Source of the DNA: Dryas octopetala
Taxonomy: Eukaryota > Streptophyta > Magnoliopsida > Rosales > Rosaceae
Length of the DNA: 64,000 nt
Reading direction: 5' to 3'
Assembly: GCA_963921425.1 (NCBI GenBank)
Contig: OY992832.1
Span: forward strand, 28,299,489 to 28,363,488
Part shown: positions 12,801 to 24,325 of the stretch, in pieces
Numbering within the stretch: the stretch's first letter is position 1
How the letters are laid out: the number at the start of each line of letters is the position of its first letter
Notes under the pieces: model-generated
Seen by the model: the letters and a program-made list of their open reading frames with translations, nothing else
Databases searched by the model: none
What the model was told of the DNA's origin: nothing
Made by a program: the position numbers and the translations under genes

Positions 12801-12921
12801 AAAATGTTTATGACAGAATTATATTTACTTATGTTGTTGTGCATGGCTCAAAAGTAAGAGAAAATAGATTTAACAGTTTGATGTTCAGTATTTTCATGGG
12901 CCCGAGGTTCGGGGCGTTTCA
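9887..12921 (+). mobile_element. Solo LTR, family B-like (3.0 kb), TSD TTTAT
   Basis: It begins TGTAACGACCCGACCC and ends TTCGGGGCGTTTCA, and is flanked by a perfect TSD TTTAT at 9882-9886 and 12922-12926. Internal blocks match the reverse complement of the B copies at 17544-23650 and 31731-33842. Examples are the GTACATGGGCCCAGGAAATC-like block near 10990, the ACGAGCTCTAGTGAGCTT block near 12635, and the terminal GGTTCGGGGCGTT. Its 5' terminus is A-like (GACCCGACCC) while its 3' terminus is B-like, so A and B are related or recombined subfamilies. ORFs over the CT-rich leader (10171-10647) look like compositional artefacts. Confidence 0.88.
11660..11990. repeat. Minisatellite within the B LTR
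   Basis: GCTCTGCACT(C/T)(G/A)CCTAG followed by (GAGATGACTC)GGCRGTGTAYGACCAGCA recurs about seven times with variable spacers. The spacing alternates between short (about 40-45 bp) and long (about 60-70 bp) units, showing expansion and deletion of sub-units. Confidence 0.82.
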
Positions 12922-13485
12922 TTTATATACTCGAGTTATTTATATCTTTGCGTTTGAAGGTTTTATGAAGTTTTTAGAAAGGTTTGTAAATTGGTTTTAA
13001 AACTGGGAGATTTTAAAAGAAAAAAAAATCAAGTTTACAGTTTACGAAAGGCCTTACACTATTAAAAACCTTTTATGTCCACTTACTAAGATTTTTCTCA
13101 CGTCTTGTCTGTTTTGTTTTAAATTTCCTCCAGGTAGGAGCGGTCGAGCCAAAAGTAACGTCAAGGCATTTTGTAACCATTTTGAGGACTTTGTAGGCTA
13201 ATGTCCCTTTTATTTTTATTTGCATAAAATCTTGAATGACTCTGATAACCTGTGGAAATTAGTTGTATGATCTTCTATTTTATCTTTGGACGGGTGAGAA
13301 ACCCTTATTTGCTTTGTGGTAGAGGTGGCTAAAAGACATAGAAGTGTTTTCTGCAGGTTTTATAAGTATGAGTTAGTCCAATTTCAGCGGAGGTTCTGCT
13401 CAATTTTCGGTAGGATTTTCCTTAGTATTGGATCCCATAAGATTCACTCCGGATTTCAGGGTGAAATCTGAGGGCGGTCATGTCA

Positions 13486-13666
13486 GCAAAGATGAAGTAT
13501 CTTCTATTATATGCATATTTTGCATGCCACTTATTAAGTATTCAATAGGACATACTACATACAACATCAAAATTTTACCTATAAAACTCACATTTAGCAT
13601 ATACCTCATTCACTTTCCTGAAGTCCTTCAAGTCAGTCAACCTATAAAAAATCATAAAAAAAACAA
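13486..13666. other. Anonymous host sequence between LTR and MULE
   Basis: The segment is AT-rich and has no repeat signature I recognise. On the minus strand a 37-nt stretch (about 13605-13641) is bounded by TATAG|G and GAG|GTATAT, like a small exon, but there is no wider support. Similar non-LTR DNA reappears at 15312-15497 and 24326-25519, so these may be pieces of one original intergenic locus. Confidence 0.35.
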
Positions 13667-15302
13667 GAGCAAATTACACGTAGGTATCTAAGTATGCACC
13701 ATATCAAGTTCGTACCTCAAGTTCAAAAAGTTGTCCGTCAGTACCTCAATTTTCATTTCGTGACAACCACGTACCTCCAACCCTAAACATTGACATGGCT
13801 TATAAAAAATGCCACATAGACAAAAAAATAATAAAAAAATCAATTAACCTTAAAAAATGAAATAATTGAAAAAAAACCAAAAAAATTTTTGCAAGGTCAC
13901 CCCCAACCCGCAGCCCACCTCCCTCCTCACCTTCTCCACCCTCACCTACAAAAAAATAAAATAAAATAAACCCTAACCCACAACCCTCCCCTCCCTCCCA
14001 ACCACCCATCTCGTCGCTAAACCCACCACCGACGGCCACCCCAACCAACTACCGATGGCAACTTCTCACCTACAAAAAAAAAAAACAAAGAAAACAAAGA
14101 ACAAAAAAAGAACCTAGATTCAACCCCTAACCTCACCACTCGAGACCCCACAGATGAGAACTCCAAAGGTACCACGAGACTCAGAGCGACAAGGGGAATA
14201 GTAAAACACACTCTGCAACAACAACCCCACCAAATTCACAATCACCAACACTCCCACTAAAAAACCCCCAACTGTGATCCTTTCAAAAACCTCATAATCC
14301 TCCCCAACGTGCCCCGATAACCACTAACCCGAAAACTGCCCCGATAACCCAGTAAATCGTCAAGTACCCAAAAACAAGCACTACCGCCATTCTGGTCTTC
14401 CCCTTCAGCAACTCATAGCTCTTCATTGTCGCAAATCCGCCTTTCTCTCTCTGCTAGGCGAGATCGGCGACAGACCCAATGAGTGCCCGCGGTTTTGCCA
14501 TCCTCCGATCTGGAAGTCATTGGCCACCGATCTGGAATCACGCCATGTTTATGATTTCATGTTGTATCGTGGGTTGGGATTTGGTAGCATTTAGAACATG
14601 CAAATACCATGTTCTAGGTTTGGTCTTAAAATTTTTGGGTTTTGATTAATCACGCCAATGTACAGTGAATGAGCAAAGCCTTTTAAACAAATTCATGGTA
14701 AATTAGAGTTATTGGGTTTGTTTGATATATAGTGAGGAAGGGTCTGTCATCAAGGAAATAGTTAGTTAGATCTTGAACTTGGGTCAAAATGGATTTGCAT
14801 TTGAAGAACTTATTTGATAGATTCCAGGAGCAATTCGGGTTTGGAAAGAGAGAGGGAGGGAGGGGAGGTCTCACCGTCGGTGGTGGGTTCGGCAGTGGGG
14901 TGGCTGGCTGGCTGGGAGGGAGCGGAGGGTTGTGGGTTGGGGATCTGGGTTTGGTGTTTTTTTTTTTTTTTTTGCAGGTGAGGGTGGAGAATGAGATGGT
15001 TGGGAGGGAAGTGGGCTGCGGATTGGGGGTGAACTTTCAGAAATATTTTTGGTTTTTTTTTTTAAATTATTTCATTTTTAAAGGTTTATTGATTTTATTA
15101 TTATTTTTTTGTCTATGTGACATTTTTTATAAGTCATGTCAATGTGCCACGTAGGCGCTTAACGGCCTGACAGACGGAAAAGTTGATGAAGATACGTGGT
15201 TGTCACGAAATTAAAATTGAGGTACTGACGGGCAACTTTTTGAACTTGAGGTACGAACTTGAAATATGGTGCATACTTGAAATACCTACGTGTAATTTGC
15301 TC
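13667..15302. mobile_element. Mutator-like non-autonomous foldback element (1.6 kb), possible Pack-MULE
   Basis: Long terminal inverted repeats of roughly 380-430 bp begin GAGCAAATTACACGTAGG at the left and end with the complement at 15302. The left arm runs to about 14045 and the right arm starts at about 14870. The flanks AAAAAACAA (13658-13666) and AAAAAATAA (15303-15311) match at 8 of 9 positions, as expected of a 9-bp Mutator TSD. No transposase is visible. The 0.8 kb core (14050-14870) is less AT-rich in part and may be captured host sequence. One plus frame, MDLHLKNLFDRFQEQFGFGK near 14790, looks protein-like but I cannot name its parent. Confidence 0.82.
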
Positions 15303-17211
15303 AAAAAATAACTAATCCTCACCAACACTAATTTCTGAAATAAAAGACTTTTGGAGCAAAGGGGCAAATAATCCATACATAATAGTTGTTTTAACCACAG
15401 AGGAATAATTGAAACCGCTTGCTTTTAGTATTTCCCCATATTTTTGAGAACCTGCAGTAATTTTATAAACCTCAATATGTCAAAAACATATGCCAAGTAA
15501 GTTGACAAGACTATCCCCGGATTCCACCCTGAAACTCGGAGTGATCTTGTGGGATCCAAAGTCAAGAAAAATCCTACTGAAAATTCGGCAGAATCTCCCC
15601 TGAAAATGGACTAACCCAAATATTATAAAACCTATAAAGAATACTTCTAATAAACGTCAACTGCCTCTACCACAACCAGAAAGATGTCTCAAACCTAAAC
15701 AAGCACAATATAAACAGAAAGTTCCAGTATGGTTATCAGAGTCACTACTTCTACTACAACGAATTTTACATTAAAGCTAAAAGAAACATTTAAAGTGGAA
15801 GTGACAACTACAAGATCCGAGGAATGGAATGGGAAAAATAGGTCTCGACGTGTATGGCGAGACCTCCACCACGGCTACTACCTAGGGGGAAGATTCAAAA
15901 CAAGACATAGAAAAGATATGAGATAAACTCAGTGAGTGGACAAGTTATGAAAACGAAACATAAAAGTTATTTATCTTTTCAGAAAATCCTTAAAATCAAT
16001 GTAACTCTAAAACCTCTCATTGCTCTTTGAAATCCCCTAGTTTTAAAATGCTTGCAAAAATACGTGCAAGGTTGCTAGCATAACTTAACAACACTGGAGC
16101 ATAAACAACTTATCGAAAATTTAAACACTAACTATTCTGAATAAATTATAAATATAAGTTAAATAGTCGAATTAAAACCATATAATACATTTATAATAAT
16201 GCACACCGTCAGTTACCCACAGAGCCTGTCATACATGCGTAGAGCCAAAAATCTGTCATACGCATGCAGAGCTAATAATCTTGTCTTGCGTGCACGATGA
16301 GCCACCCCCAAAGGGTTAAGCATCACGACACACGGCCCAAAGCCTATGTGTGTGCCCTAATGGGTCCTAAAGACCTCTCCAATCCGATAACCTATAGGGT
16401 ACTGAGAATTAAGGTGGTTTGAAACTATTTTCCAAAACAAACAAAATTTCTTTTTCCACGATAGAAAGAAATATCCTTATAACATTACAAGAACTTAAAA
16501 CATCAAACCAGAATGCATAAACACAATTAGTAAAATAGCCCTTAATAAATCAAATTCAAAATACACAAAACCAATCAAATCTTTTTGACCATAAACCAAA
16601 GTATGAAATAAACCTTATGTGTGATATAAGAGTAGAATTCTTTCCAAAACTCATTAACTCAAATAAATTAATATGTAACTCTATGTTTTAAAACTTATTC
16701 ATGAAAATATTTGAAATATGAATCCAACACCATATATCAAATTCGAAACCGAATTCAAGATAATAACATAGTTCAATTAATGTAACTTCAAAAATTCATT
16801 TGAAAACCAAAGTTCACTCACAAACTCTTTTAGCTCAAAACAACTCAATATAATCAAGAAATGAATTAAATAAGAATATATTCATGAATTAAAAGAAAAC
16901 GTTCATAAAACGAAGGTCCACTTACAGTGAGAAATCTAACTTCGATCCTCCGCCAGATCATCACGAGTCACGGTCGTCTCACCTATAAAATAAACAATAA
17001 AATACAATTAGTCTCGACTCAACAACATTTAAAGTGTGTGTGAAGCCTAACGTCTCACCCGACTCTCATTCCAACACGACGATTTCCAACATACACAAGT
17101 TAAACCCACAACGCCTCCACAAACACCTTGAAAACTTCCCGGCTCAACCTAACCACATTCAACATAACCAAGATCGATAACCCACTCAACAATTTCCCTA
17201 AAATAATCCTA

Positions 17212-17284
17212 CATTCGCGAAAAGTCAGTGGGGGTTCGAAATCACTACATTCACGAAAAGTCAGTGGGGGTTCGAAATCATTGT
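17212..17284. repeat. Local 36-bp direct duplication
   Basis: ACATTCRCGAAAAGTCAGTG plus GGGGTTCGAAATCA occurs twice in tandem with one substitution, inside the outer A LTR. This is probably replication slippage after insertion, as the other A copies seen here have it once. Confidence 0.8.
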
Positions 17285-19033
17285 GGGTGACGCCCAAAGC
17301 GGCTGTTTCAAGACCCAAATTAGCCAAAATAAAACAATTTCATCAAAACCCACTCAGCTTCTCAATCCTACACATCCATTGGGTCTCCTAGGGACAAAAT
17401 TTGTCCAAAACACCACCATAATAGCCCCCCCAATCCGAAAACTCAAGGAAATCCCAAAATGACCCTAAACCCCCAACTCAAATTTCCATAATTGCTCAAA
17501 TTAAACAACCAAGCCATAAGAAAATGGAAGCCCATAATGAGGGTGTAACGCCCCGAACCTTGGGCCCATAAATACACTGAAACATCAACCTTGAAAAATC
17601 TGTTTTCTCTTTCCTTTGAGCCATGCACATAAATATAACTAAAAACAATTTTGCCAAAAACATTTAAATGAAAACGTTGTGTAAAAACAATTAAATAAAT
17701 CACGTTGAGTCCCACAGCTCCGACTTCTCCTCACTGCCTCCTCAGCCTGCTAAACCTGCAAAACACAAACCTTACACCACATCGGTGTACCGAGTTATAC
17801 AACAAACCCGGTAAGCTCACTAGAGCTCGTATGAGTGAAATGACAAAATAAATATCCTCAATAAAATCCTCAATTCCCATACTTAATAATAATCCACAAT
17901 AATATTCATATATATTCAATCACACAATAAATTCATCACCAATCATCCAAGCATTAGGATAAACAATAGTTCTTCATATTCACATCAATTTCCACCAATA
18001 ATAATAAACATCATTCTGACAAATCAATTGTCTAATCGTCATCTACTAACTTCAACCTCAAATCATTCACATCCTAAATTTAATAACCTCAAAGCATAAT
18101 TATCATCACTTTCATTCTCAAGATTCAAGCCTAGACATTACCAAGTCCTAGCCAAACCAAATCCTAGCAAACATATGCACACAAGCACACAAAGCAACAA
18201 AATAGACTATCAAATTTCATTCACAGTCTAACCACGCAAAAAGACCGAAATGCCCTTCTTGGCTCCTTTGCTCAGATCTCAAATCCGGCAGCATAACAGC
18301 ATCGGGAATGAGATTTCCTGAGCCCGTGTACCTGTTAAGACCAGACAATTATTCAAAAACACAATTGAGCCACTGAACAACCGAAACGGGCGGCCGCCAC
18401 CCTACACGGTGGCTACCCGGCCTAGAACATCACCCAAAACAGTTCAAAAACAATAACGAACCTTGAATAATGGTTTCTGGAGGTTCCAAAGAGGCATACC
18501 GACGAAGAAGACCACCCAAATCGCCGCCACACAAGGTGGAGCTACAGTGCACGTGGCTGTAAAACGATGATTTTGAAATGGATTCGTAATTGGCTAAATC
18601 CTCCAACACAAAACTGAAGGGCATGAAGAGAGGAGCCAAATCGATACCTGGGTCGAAGCCAAATGTCGCTGAAAACGCTCGAACTCGCCGGAACAATCGT
18701 CGGCCAGAAATCCTTCGATCCGCCGCTGTGGGAGGTCACCGGAGCTAGGGAAGCACATGGGCAGACTCGCCGTGACGAGAGGAAGACAACCCAAGTGATG
18801 GGAGGTCGCGTCGTCGCCGGGAAAACGAGATTGCCGGTGAGGAGTGGTTCAGCTGTTCTGCGTCGTTTCTTCGTCGTGGGTGATCGGCTGGAAAAACGAA
18901 GGCCACTGGGAGAGAGAGAGGAGGGAGGCGAGCAGCGTGGGCTAAATACCCAGCCCAGCCGCCGCCGGATGCGCCACCACGCACCGGTGGCAGGCGCGGC
19001 GAAGGTGAGAAGCGCGAGAGAGACAGAGGCACG

Positions 19034-19034
<1 letters not shown>

Positions 19035-19069
<35 letters not shown>
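19035..19069. repeat. (GA)n microsatellite in B LTR
   Basis: This is a pure GA run about 330 bp from the B LTR 5' end once the nested insertion is removed. Confidence 0.9.
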
Positions 19070-19072
<3 letters not shown>

Positions 19073-19546
19073 GTCTGACTTTTTGGGTTTTAAAAACCCA
19101 CTTTCATAAAAATTACAAGTTTGCCCTTAACTTCAAATGTCCGTAACTTTCAAACCATAACTCAGATTGACGTGTGCTGTAACGACCCGACCCAAATTTT
19201 CACTAGAAATTTAATTTTTTTATTTAACTATGTTTTTAAGAGATTTTTTTTTGGTGTGGAATTGCATTTTAAAGATTATGAGATTTATTTGGAAAATAAA
19301 AAAAAAAGGGTTTTGATTTAAATATTTATTTTTGTTTTAATTTAAGCTTGACCAAAAGTTGACTTTTAAAATAAATGGGTTTTCGACTTTGACCTTGGGT
19401 CCGTTAGATAGGTTTCGATCCCCCGAGTTCATAGACACGTAGCACGCTTCGATCCGAGTTACAGATTGGAAGATATGGGCGTTTGAAGCGAGGGGCAATT
19501 TTGTAAAATGACAAATTGGGGTTTAAAAATCAGATTTTCTAGACTT

Positions 19547-19602
19547 CTCTCTCTCTCTCTAGAACCTTCTCTCTCTCTCTCCTTTATATCTCTCTCTCTC
19601 TC
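19547..19602. repeat. (CT)n microsatellite in A LTR leader
   Basis: Two CT runs are separated by AGAACCTT and CCTTTATAT, about 370 bp from the LTR start and just after a GTTTAAAAATCAGA AT block. Confidence 0.9.
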
Positions 19603-21315
19603 CTGTTTTCCTCCACTCCCGCACCCCTCCCTTGCGCCCACGACCCAGCAATCGACCACCACCATCACCCAGCTCGCCGTCGACCACCACTCGCCGACCT
19701 GGCCTCTGGCTCCGGCGAGCTCCCCCCCCCCCCAGACGCCGAACACCCCCCGGCCTTCTCTCTCCCCGAGTTCTCTCTCCCTTCTCTCTCCTCTGCGCGC
19801 GGCCAACCCAGCCAACCCAGCCACTTTTGGCGGCTGTTCCATCGACCCCGACCACCGGCGATCTCCTTCGTCGGCCGATCAGCTCGGCCCGACCCTCCTC
19901 CAGTCAGCCCAGCTCCCACACGCGCGAGAACGAGGCCAGAGGAAGCCCAGCCCGCCGCCACTGCTCGCCGGATTCCGGCCAAATCTCAGCCCATTTCATC
20001 CCTATTTTTGGTGAGATTTCTTCCTCTTCCTTTGGGTTTTCATTTTCCTAATTGATGTTGATTAATTTCGAGTATATAGGAATTGGAAATTTCTGGGTTT
20101 TGAAGCCATTTCGGGTTGTTCTTTAATTTTCAGACTAGAGGGCTGTTTTTGTCGTTTTAAATAATAAATTCTATTCCTATGAACCCCAATTGTGGTTTAA
20201 GATTGAAGGATTGAGCGGGTTTGAGGAATTAGGCATTTCTTGGTTGAATTTGGAGTTGGGGCAGCCACTTTGGACGGCTCCTGCAGTGAGTCCGAACCCC
20301 CGCTGCCATTCGTGAATAAAGGATTAATTTTGGACAATTGAGGAGTGAGTTATTGATCTTGGTTAGGACGTTTTTGGTTAGGCTGAGCCGAGGAGCTTCC
20401 GGAGTGTTCATGTAGGGGTTTTGGGTCTACGAGTGGAGGTTGGGAATCGTCGAACTAGATTGGGAGGCGGATGTGACGTTAAGTTAAGCACATATTTACA
20501 TTTAAGTGCCTTGAGTCGGAACTAATTATATTTCGTCGATTGTCTATTTTATAGGCGAGACGACCGCGGCTCGGAACGATTCGGCGGAGGATCGAAGCTA
20601 GGCTATCACTGTGAGTGGACTGATTTTTATTTTCCTGAAATGTTTTATACGTTTGTTAATGAAATTCGATTTCTTGACTATATTGCGTTTGAACCTAAGT
20701 TAAAAGATTTTGAGATAGAATTCGGTTTTTTTTTAAATCTTTTTCCTAAGTTTAAATCGATGTTTATGGTTTATGCATGACGATCTAATAAGTTTTATAT
20801 ATTTTCTTGAAGAAATTGATTTGGACTAATACCTTCATCATGTTGATTTATTGCCATTGGAGAGCATGTTTTAAAACAAGTTTGAGGAATTTCATTTATA
20901 TTTGAAAAATCTTGTTTTAAGCTTTGAATAAATTAAATATTTCTATTTGAAAATGGTGGTGGAAACTAAGGATTTTGTGGTTTTGCGTATTCAAACTTTC
21001 ATGGATTTATGTATTTGGTTTTGTTAAAGAAAGTTTAAAAGGATACGAAAGAACTGAGTTTTATTTTTACGATGGGGTTATGGAAAAATGGTTTTCAAAC
21101 CACCCTTTGCAGTACCCTCCAGGTTTCAGATTTAAAAGGTCTTTGGGACCCATCACGATGCACATATAGGCTTTGGGCCGTGTGTCGGGATGTTTCGCCC
21201 TTTGGGGGCCGCTCTGTGTGCACGTAAGACAGAATTTGTGGCTCTGCATGCGTATGACAGATTCTCGGCTCTGCGCATGTATGACAGATTATTTATGGCT
21301 CTGCATGCGTATGAC

Positions 21316-22607
21316 TAGGGGTGTGATTTGGATTGGAAAATCCGAATCCGACCGATTCCTATCCGAAAATTTATAATTTTATTCCGAATCCGAAATTTCC
21401 GAATCCGAAAATGCCGAAATCCGAAAATTCCGAAAAAAATTGGATTGGAATTGGAATGTTTATGTAAATTCCGATTCCGATCCGAATTCCGATCCAAAAA
21501 ATTTCGAAATGTTCCGAAGGCATTCTGATCCAATATTTTCAAAATTATGCCAATTTATTCCATATTATATATTTTATCATTTATTTAGTATGATACATAT
21601 AACATATATTTTCAAAAAGATGACTAATACTATTAATATAAACATATGTACATTATAAATATATATGTATCATAATAACATAAATGGTAAGTTGGTAACA
21701 CAAACACCCACATTTTTCCGTACATGTAATTACTATTTCTTTTTTAATTAGGGAGGAGAATTGAAGATATGGAGCAATTCTACAGTTATTCCAACTAGAA
21801 TATCCCACCAATTGTAATTACTAATTACTAAATATTTAAGCTTATTATTTTCAAAATTTCAAACATGATATATATATATGTGAGTAACATGTATCTACTA
21901 ATGACATTTATTCTAACAATGTTGGATGAGCTCCAAAGATTAATCCCTCACCTCTAAGATATGTGCTATTAAGCCTATTATACATTCATAGTGACATTTA
22001 TTTCTCTTATATATTATGTATGTTATAATATATAATATATACCATTAAACATACACAATATATATCATACATAATTTATTTCTTAACATACATAATCTAG
22101 CAATGAAAAACTTGCTAAATTGCATCTTCTTTTTTTTTTCCTTCTTTTCTAGATTTTTTTTATGGTAATGGTATGAGATGGTATGGTTCTAAATGTTATT
22201 TAAATTAATATTTTGAATTTTCTTTTTAAATTGGACATATATTTTAATTACATTTTAATATAAATATTGAAATGCATCATAATCTATTGTCTTTTAATTT
22301 TTGTTTGTTTGTTAATTTCATCATTATTCTAAAAAAAAATCCAAACATGTTCTAAAAAATATTATGAAAATGTGAAAATTCTGATTTTTTATTCGAAAAT
22401 TTCAAATGTTTATCCGAAAGTTCCGAAAATGTTATATTCCGAAAAATTCCGAAAATTCCGAGAAATCCGAAAATTCCGAATCGGAATGAGATGTTGAAAT
22501 TCCGATTTTTTGGAATGGAAATTGGAACATAAATTTCATTCCAAAATTTTTTGGATTGGAATTGGAACACCCTATTTCCGATCTGATCCGGCCGAAACAC
22601 ACCCCTA
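21316..22607. mobile_element. hAT-type non-autonomous element (1.3 kb), TSD CGTATGAC
   Basis: The termini TAGGGGTGTG and CACACCCCTA form short TIRs, and a perfect 8-bp TSD CGTATGAC lies at 21308-21315 and 22608-22615. Both are hallmarks of hAT elements. The subterminal 150-200 bp are packed with (A)TCCGAAAATTCCGAAA motifs at both ends, in inverted arrangement, likely transposase-binding repeats. The core is AT-rich with no transposase. Confidence 0.93.
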
Positions 22608-23887
22608 CGTATGACAGATTCTCGGCTCTGCGCATGTATGACAGATTATACGGGTAACTGACTGGTGTGTGTTTTCAATTGTTAAGTATTTTAAGTGATG
22701 ATCTTATGACAACAAAGGTTTAAGTAAGACGATTTCAGTTGAACAGTTTATTGATTTTTAATATGTTGAGAATGTTTGAAAAGAAAGTTTTCAGCTCAAG
22801 TTATTTATTTATAAATTGACAATATCGATTTCAGTTTGAGAACTTGGATTTTCGAAGTTTGATTTTCAGCTCTAGATTCTATTATTTTACTGAGAAATGG
22901 TTTTAAAAACTGGGGGATTTCAAAGGACATTCTAAGGTTTTAGAGTTAGACGTGTGTAAAAGGGTTTTTCTGAAAAGATATTTAATCTTTGATTTTCGTC
23001 TCCATTTTACTGTCCACTCACTGAGCCTATCTCACCGTTTTCTTGTTTGTCTTAAATTGTCCCCCAGGTAGTAGATTTGGTGGAGGTCGAGCCAAACACG
23101 TCGAGGCAGTTGCAATCATCTCCTTAGTCGGACCCTGTAGGCGCCATTTAATTTTTGTAAAAATTCCTTGTAATAGAATAGCAGCTCTGATAACTACTCT
23201 GCAAATTTTAAGTTGGATTTCTGTGAGATTGTTGGGTCTGAGACCCTATTTGGTTGCGGTAGAGGTGGTTGCTGTATAGAAGTGCTTTTTAACAGGTTTG
23301 AAATTCTGGGTTAGTCCATTTTCAGGGGAGGTTCTGCCGATTTTTCGGTAGGATTTTCCTTGATTTTGGATTCCCGCAGGACCTCTCCAGATTTCAGGAT
23401 GAAATCCGGGGGCGGTCCTGTCATGTGCCGCGTGTCTACGAACTTGTGGAATCGAGACCTTTCCAACGTGCCCAAAGTCAAAGGCGAAAGTCTATTAGTT
23501 TTAAAAGTCAACTTTCGGGTCAAGCCCAATTTAAAACAAAAATTTAAAATTAAATCAAAACCCTTTTTATTTTCCAAATAAATCACAAAATCCTTAAAAT
23601 AAATATTCAAAATATTTAAAATAAACATTTGGAAAATACGGGGTCTCACAGAGGGAAAGGAAACCCACCAAAAACCTTGGAGATTGGAGGTGAAACTGGT
23701 TGGAAATTTGGAGGAATGGCCGACGGTCAGAGGTGCGTTTCCAAGTAGAAGTCGTGCGGGTTGGCTGGAGGAAAGGCTGGGGGAGAGGGCCTGCGTCGGG
23801 AGAACTCACCAGAGGTCTGGGTCGATCAAAAAGTGGCCGGAGAAGGTGACAATGGTGACTGGTGGTTGCGAGCAGAAGGGGGACTGC

Positions 23888-23889
<2 letters not shown>

Positions 23890-23937
<48 letters not shown>
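23890..23937. repeat. (GA)n microsatellite in outer A LTR
   Basis: This is a GA run of about 48 bp, positioned about 380 bp from the outer LTR's 5' end at 24320. Confidence 0.92.
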
Positions 23938-23940
<3 letters not shown>

Positions 23941-24325
23941 TGTGCAAGAAGGAGTGAGAGAGTTAGAGAGAGTGTGTGTGTTATAGAGAAATAGAAATAT
24001 GTGTAAATTTCTAGAGAGAGGAAATTTTCTAATTTTTTTTAGTGTTTAAAATTTCTTAAGTCAGAAGTCTAAAATACCTTCTACTTTATTCATCCATAAC
24101 TCTTAAACTGAAACTCTGATTAACGCAGTTCGTGTCTACGAGCTCGTGGGCTCAACACTTATCCAACGAAACCAAAAGCCTGATAATTCAAAAAGTCAAA
24201 CTTGAGTCAACCTAACCATTTTCTTAAAAATCCTAAAAAATTCCCTTAATGAAAATAAATAAAATTTGATAAATAACTTAACTTAAATTTCAAAGAGACA
24301 CTTAGGGTCGGGTCGTTACATAAGC

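Larger units (their letters stand above)
9732..13485 (+). mobile_element. Family A LTR remnant, plus strand, left part cut off by the gypsy element
   Basis: The segment 12922-13485 matches the 3' end of the plus-oriented A LTR at 22900-23423: 'cactta' block, CCTCCAGGTAGGAGCGGTCGAGCC, the AGGTTCTGC..TTTTCGGTAGGAT block, and a terminal GCGGTCATGTCA. The piece 9732-9886 is the same LTR left of a nested B copy. The beginning of this LTR is missing because the gypsy 5' LTR ends abruptly at 9731. Its TSD partner is therefore not visible; the right flank is GCAAA. Confidence 0.7.
19178..23423 (+). mobile_element. Solo LTR, family A, plus strand, TSD TGTGC, carries a hAT MITE
   Basis: It starts TGTAACGACCCGACCC and ends GGGCGGTCCTGTCA. 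A perfect TSD TGTGC lies at 19173-19177 and 23424-23428. Without the hAT insertion it is about 2.95 kb. It carries a CT tract at 19547-19602, a CG-rich leader, and a short minisatellite of GGCTCTGCATGCGTATGACA type units around 21237-21312 and 22608-22650, into which the hAT MITE inserted. The ORFs at 19508-20051 over the leader are proline/serine-rich and low-complexity; I do not regard them as genes. Confidence 0.93.
17544..23650 (-). mobile_element. Solo LTR, family B, TSD GAGGG, carries a nested A LTR
   Basis: The plus-strand edges are TGTAACGCCCCGAACC (17544) and ACGGGGTCTCACA (23650), flanked by a perfect TSD GAGGG at 17539-17543 and 23651-23655. Without the nested element (19178-23428) the LTR is about 1.86 kb and collinear with the copy at 31731-33842. 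The orientation is inferred from the arrangement of the promoter-side CT tract (19035-19069) near the TGTGAGACCCCG end. Confidence 0.9.
15503..24320 (-). mobile_element. Outer solo LTR, family A, minus strand, split by nested insertions
   Basis: The left edge is TGACAAGACTATCCCCGG (15503) and the right edge GGGTCGGGTCGTTACA (24320), which are the A termini on the minus strand. The flanks TAAGT (15498-15502) and TAAGC (24321-24325) form a TSD with one mismatch. Removing the nested block 17544-23655 leaves about 2.7 kb, close to the other A copies. The (GA)n tract at 23890-23937 is in the expected place, about 380 bp from the LTR start. Confidence 0.88.

Noticed and set aside
19508..20051. 168- and 139-aa ORFs rich in Pro/Ser/Arg
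   Set aside because: They lie in the CT-rich leader of a solo LTR, occur in several frames and both strands, and have no domain or conserved motif.
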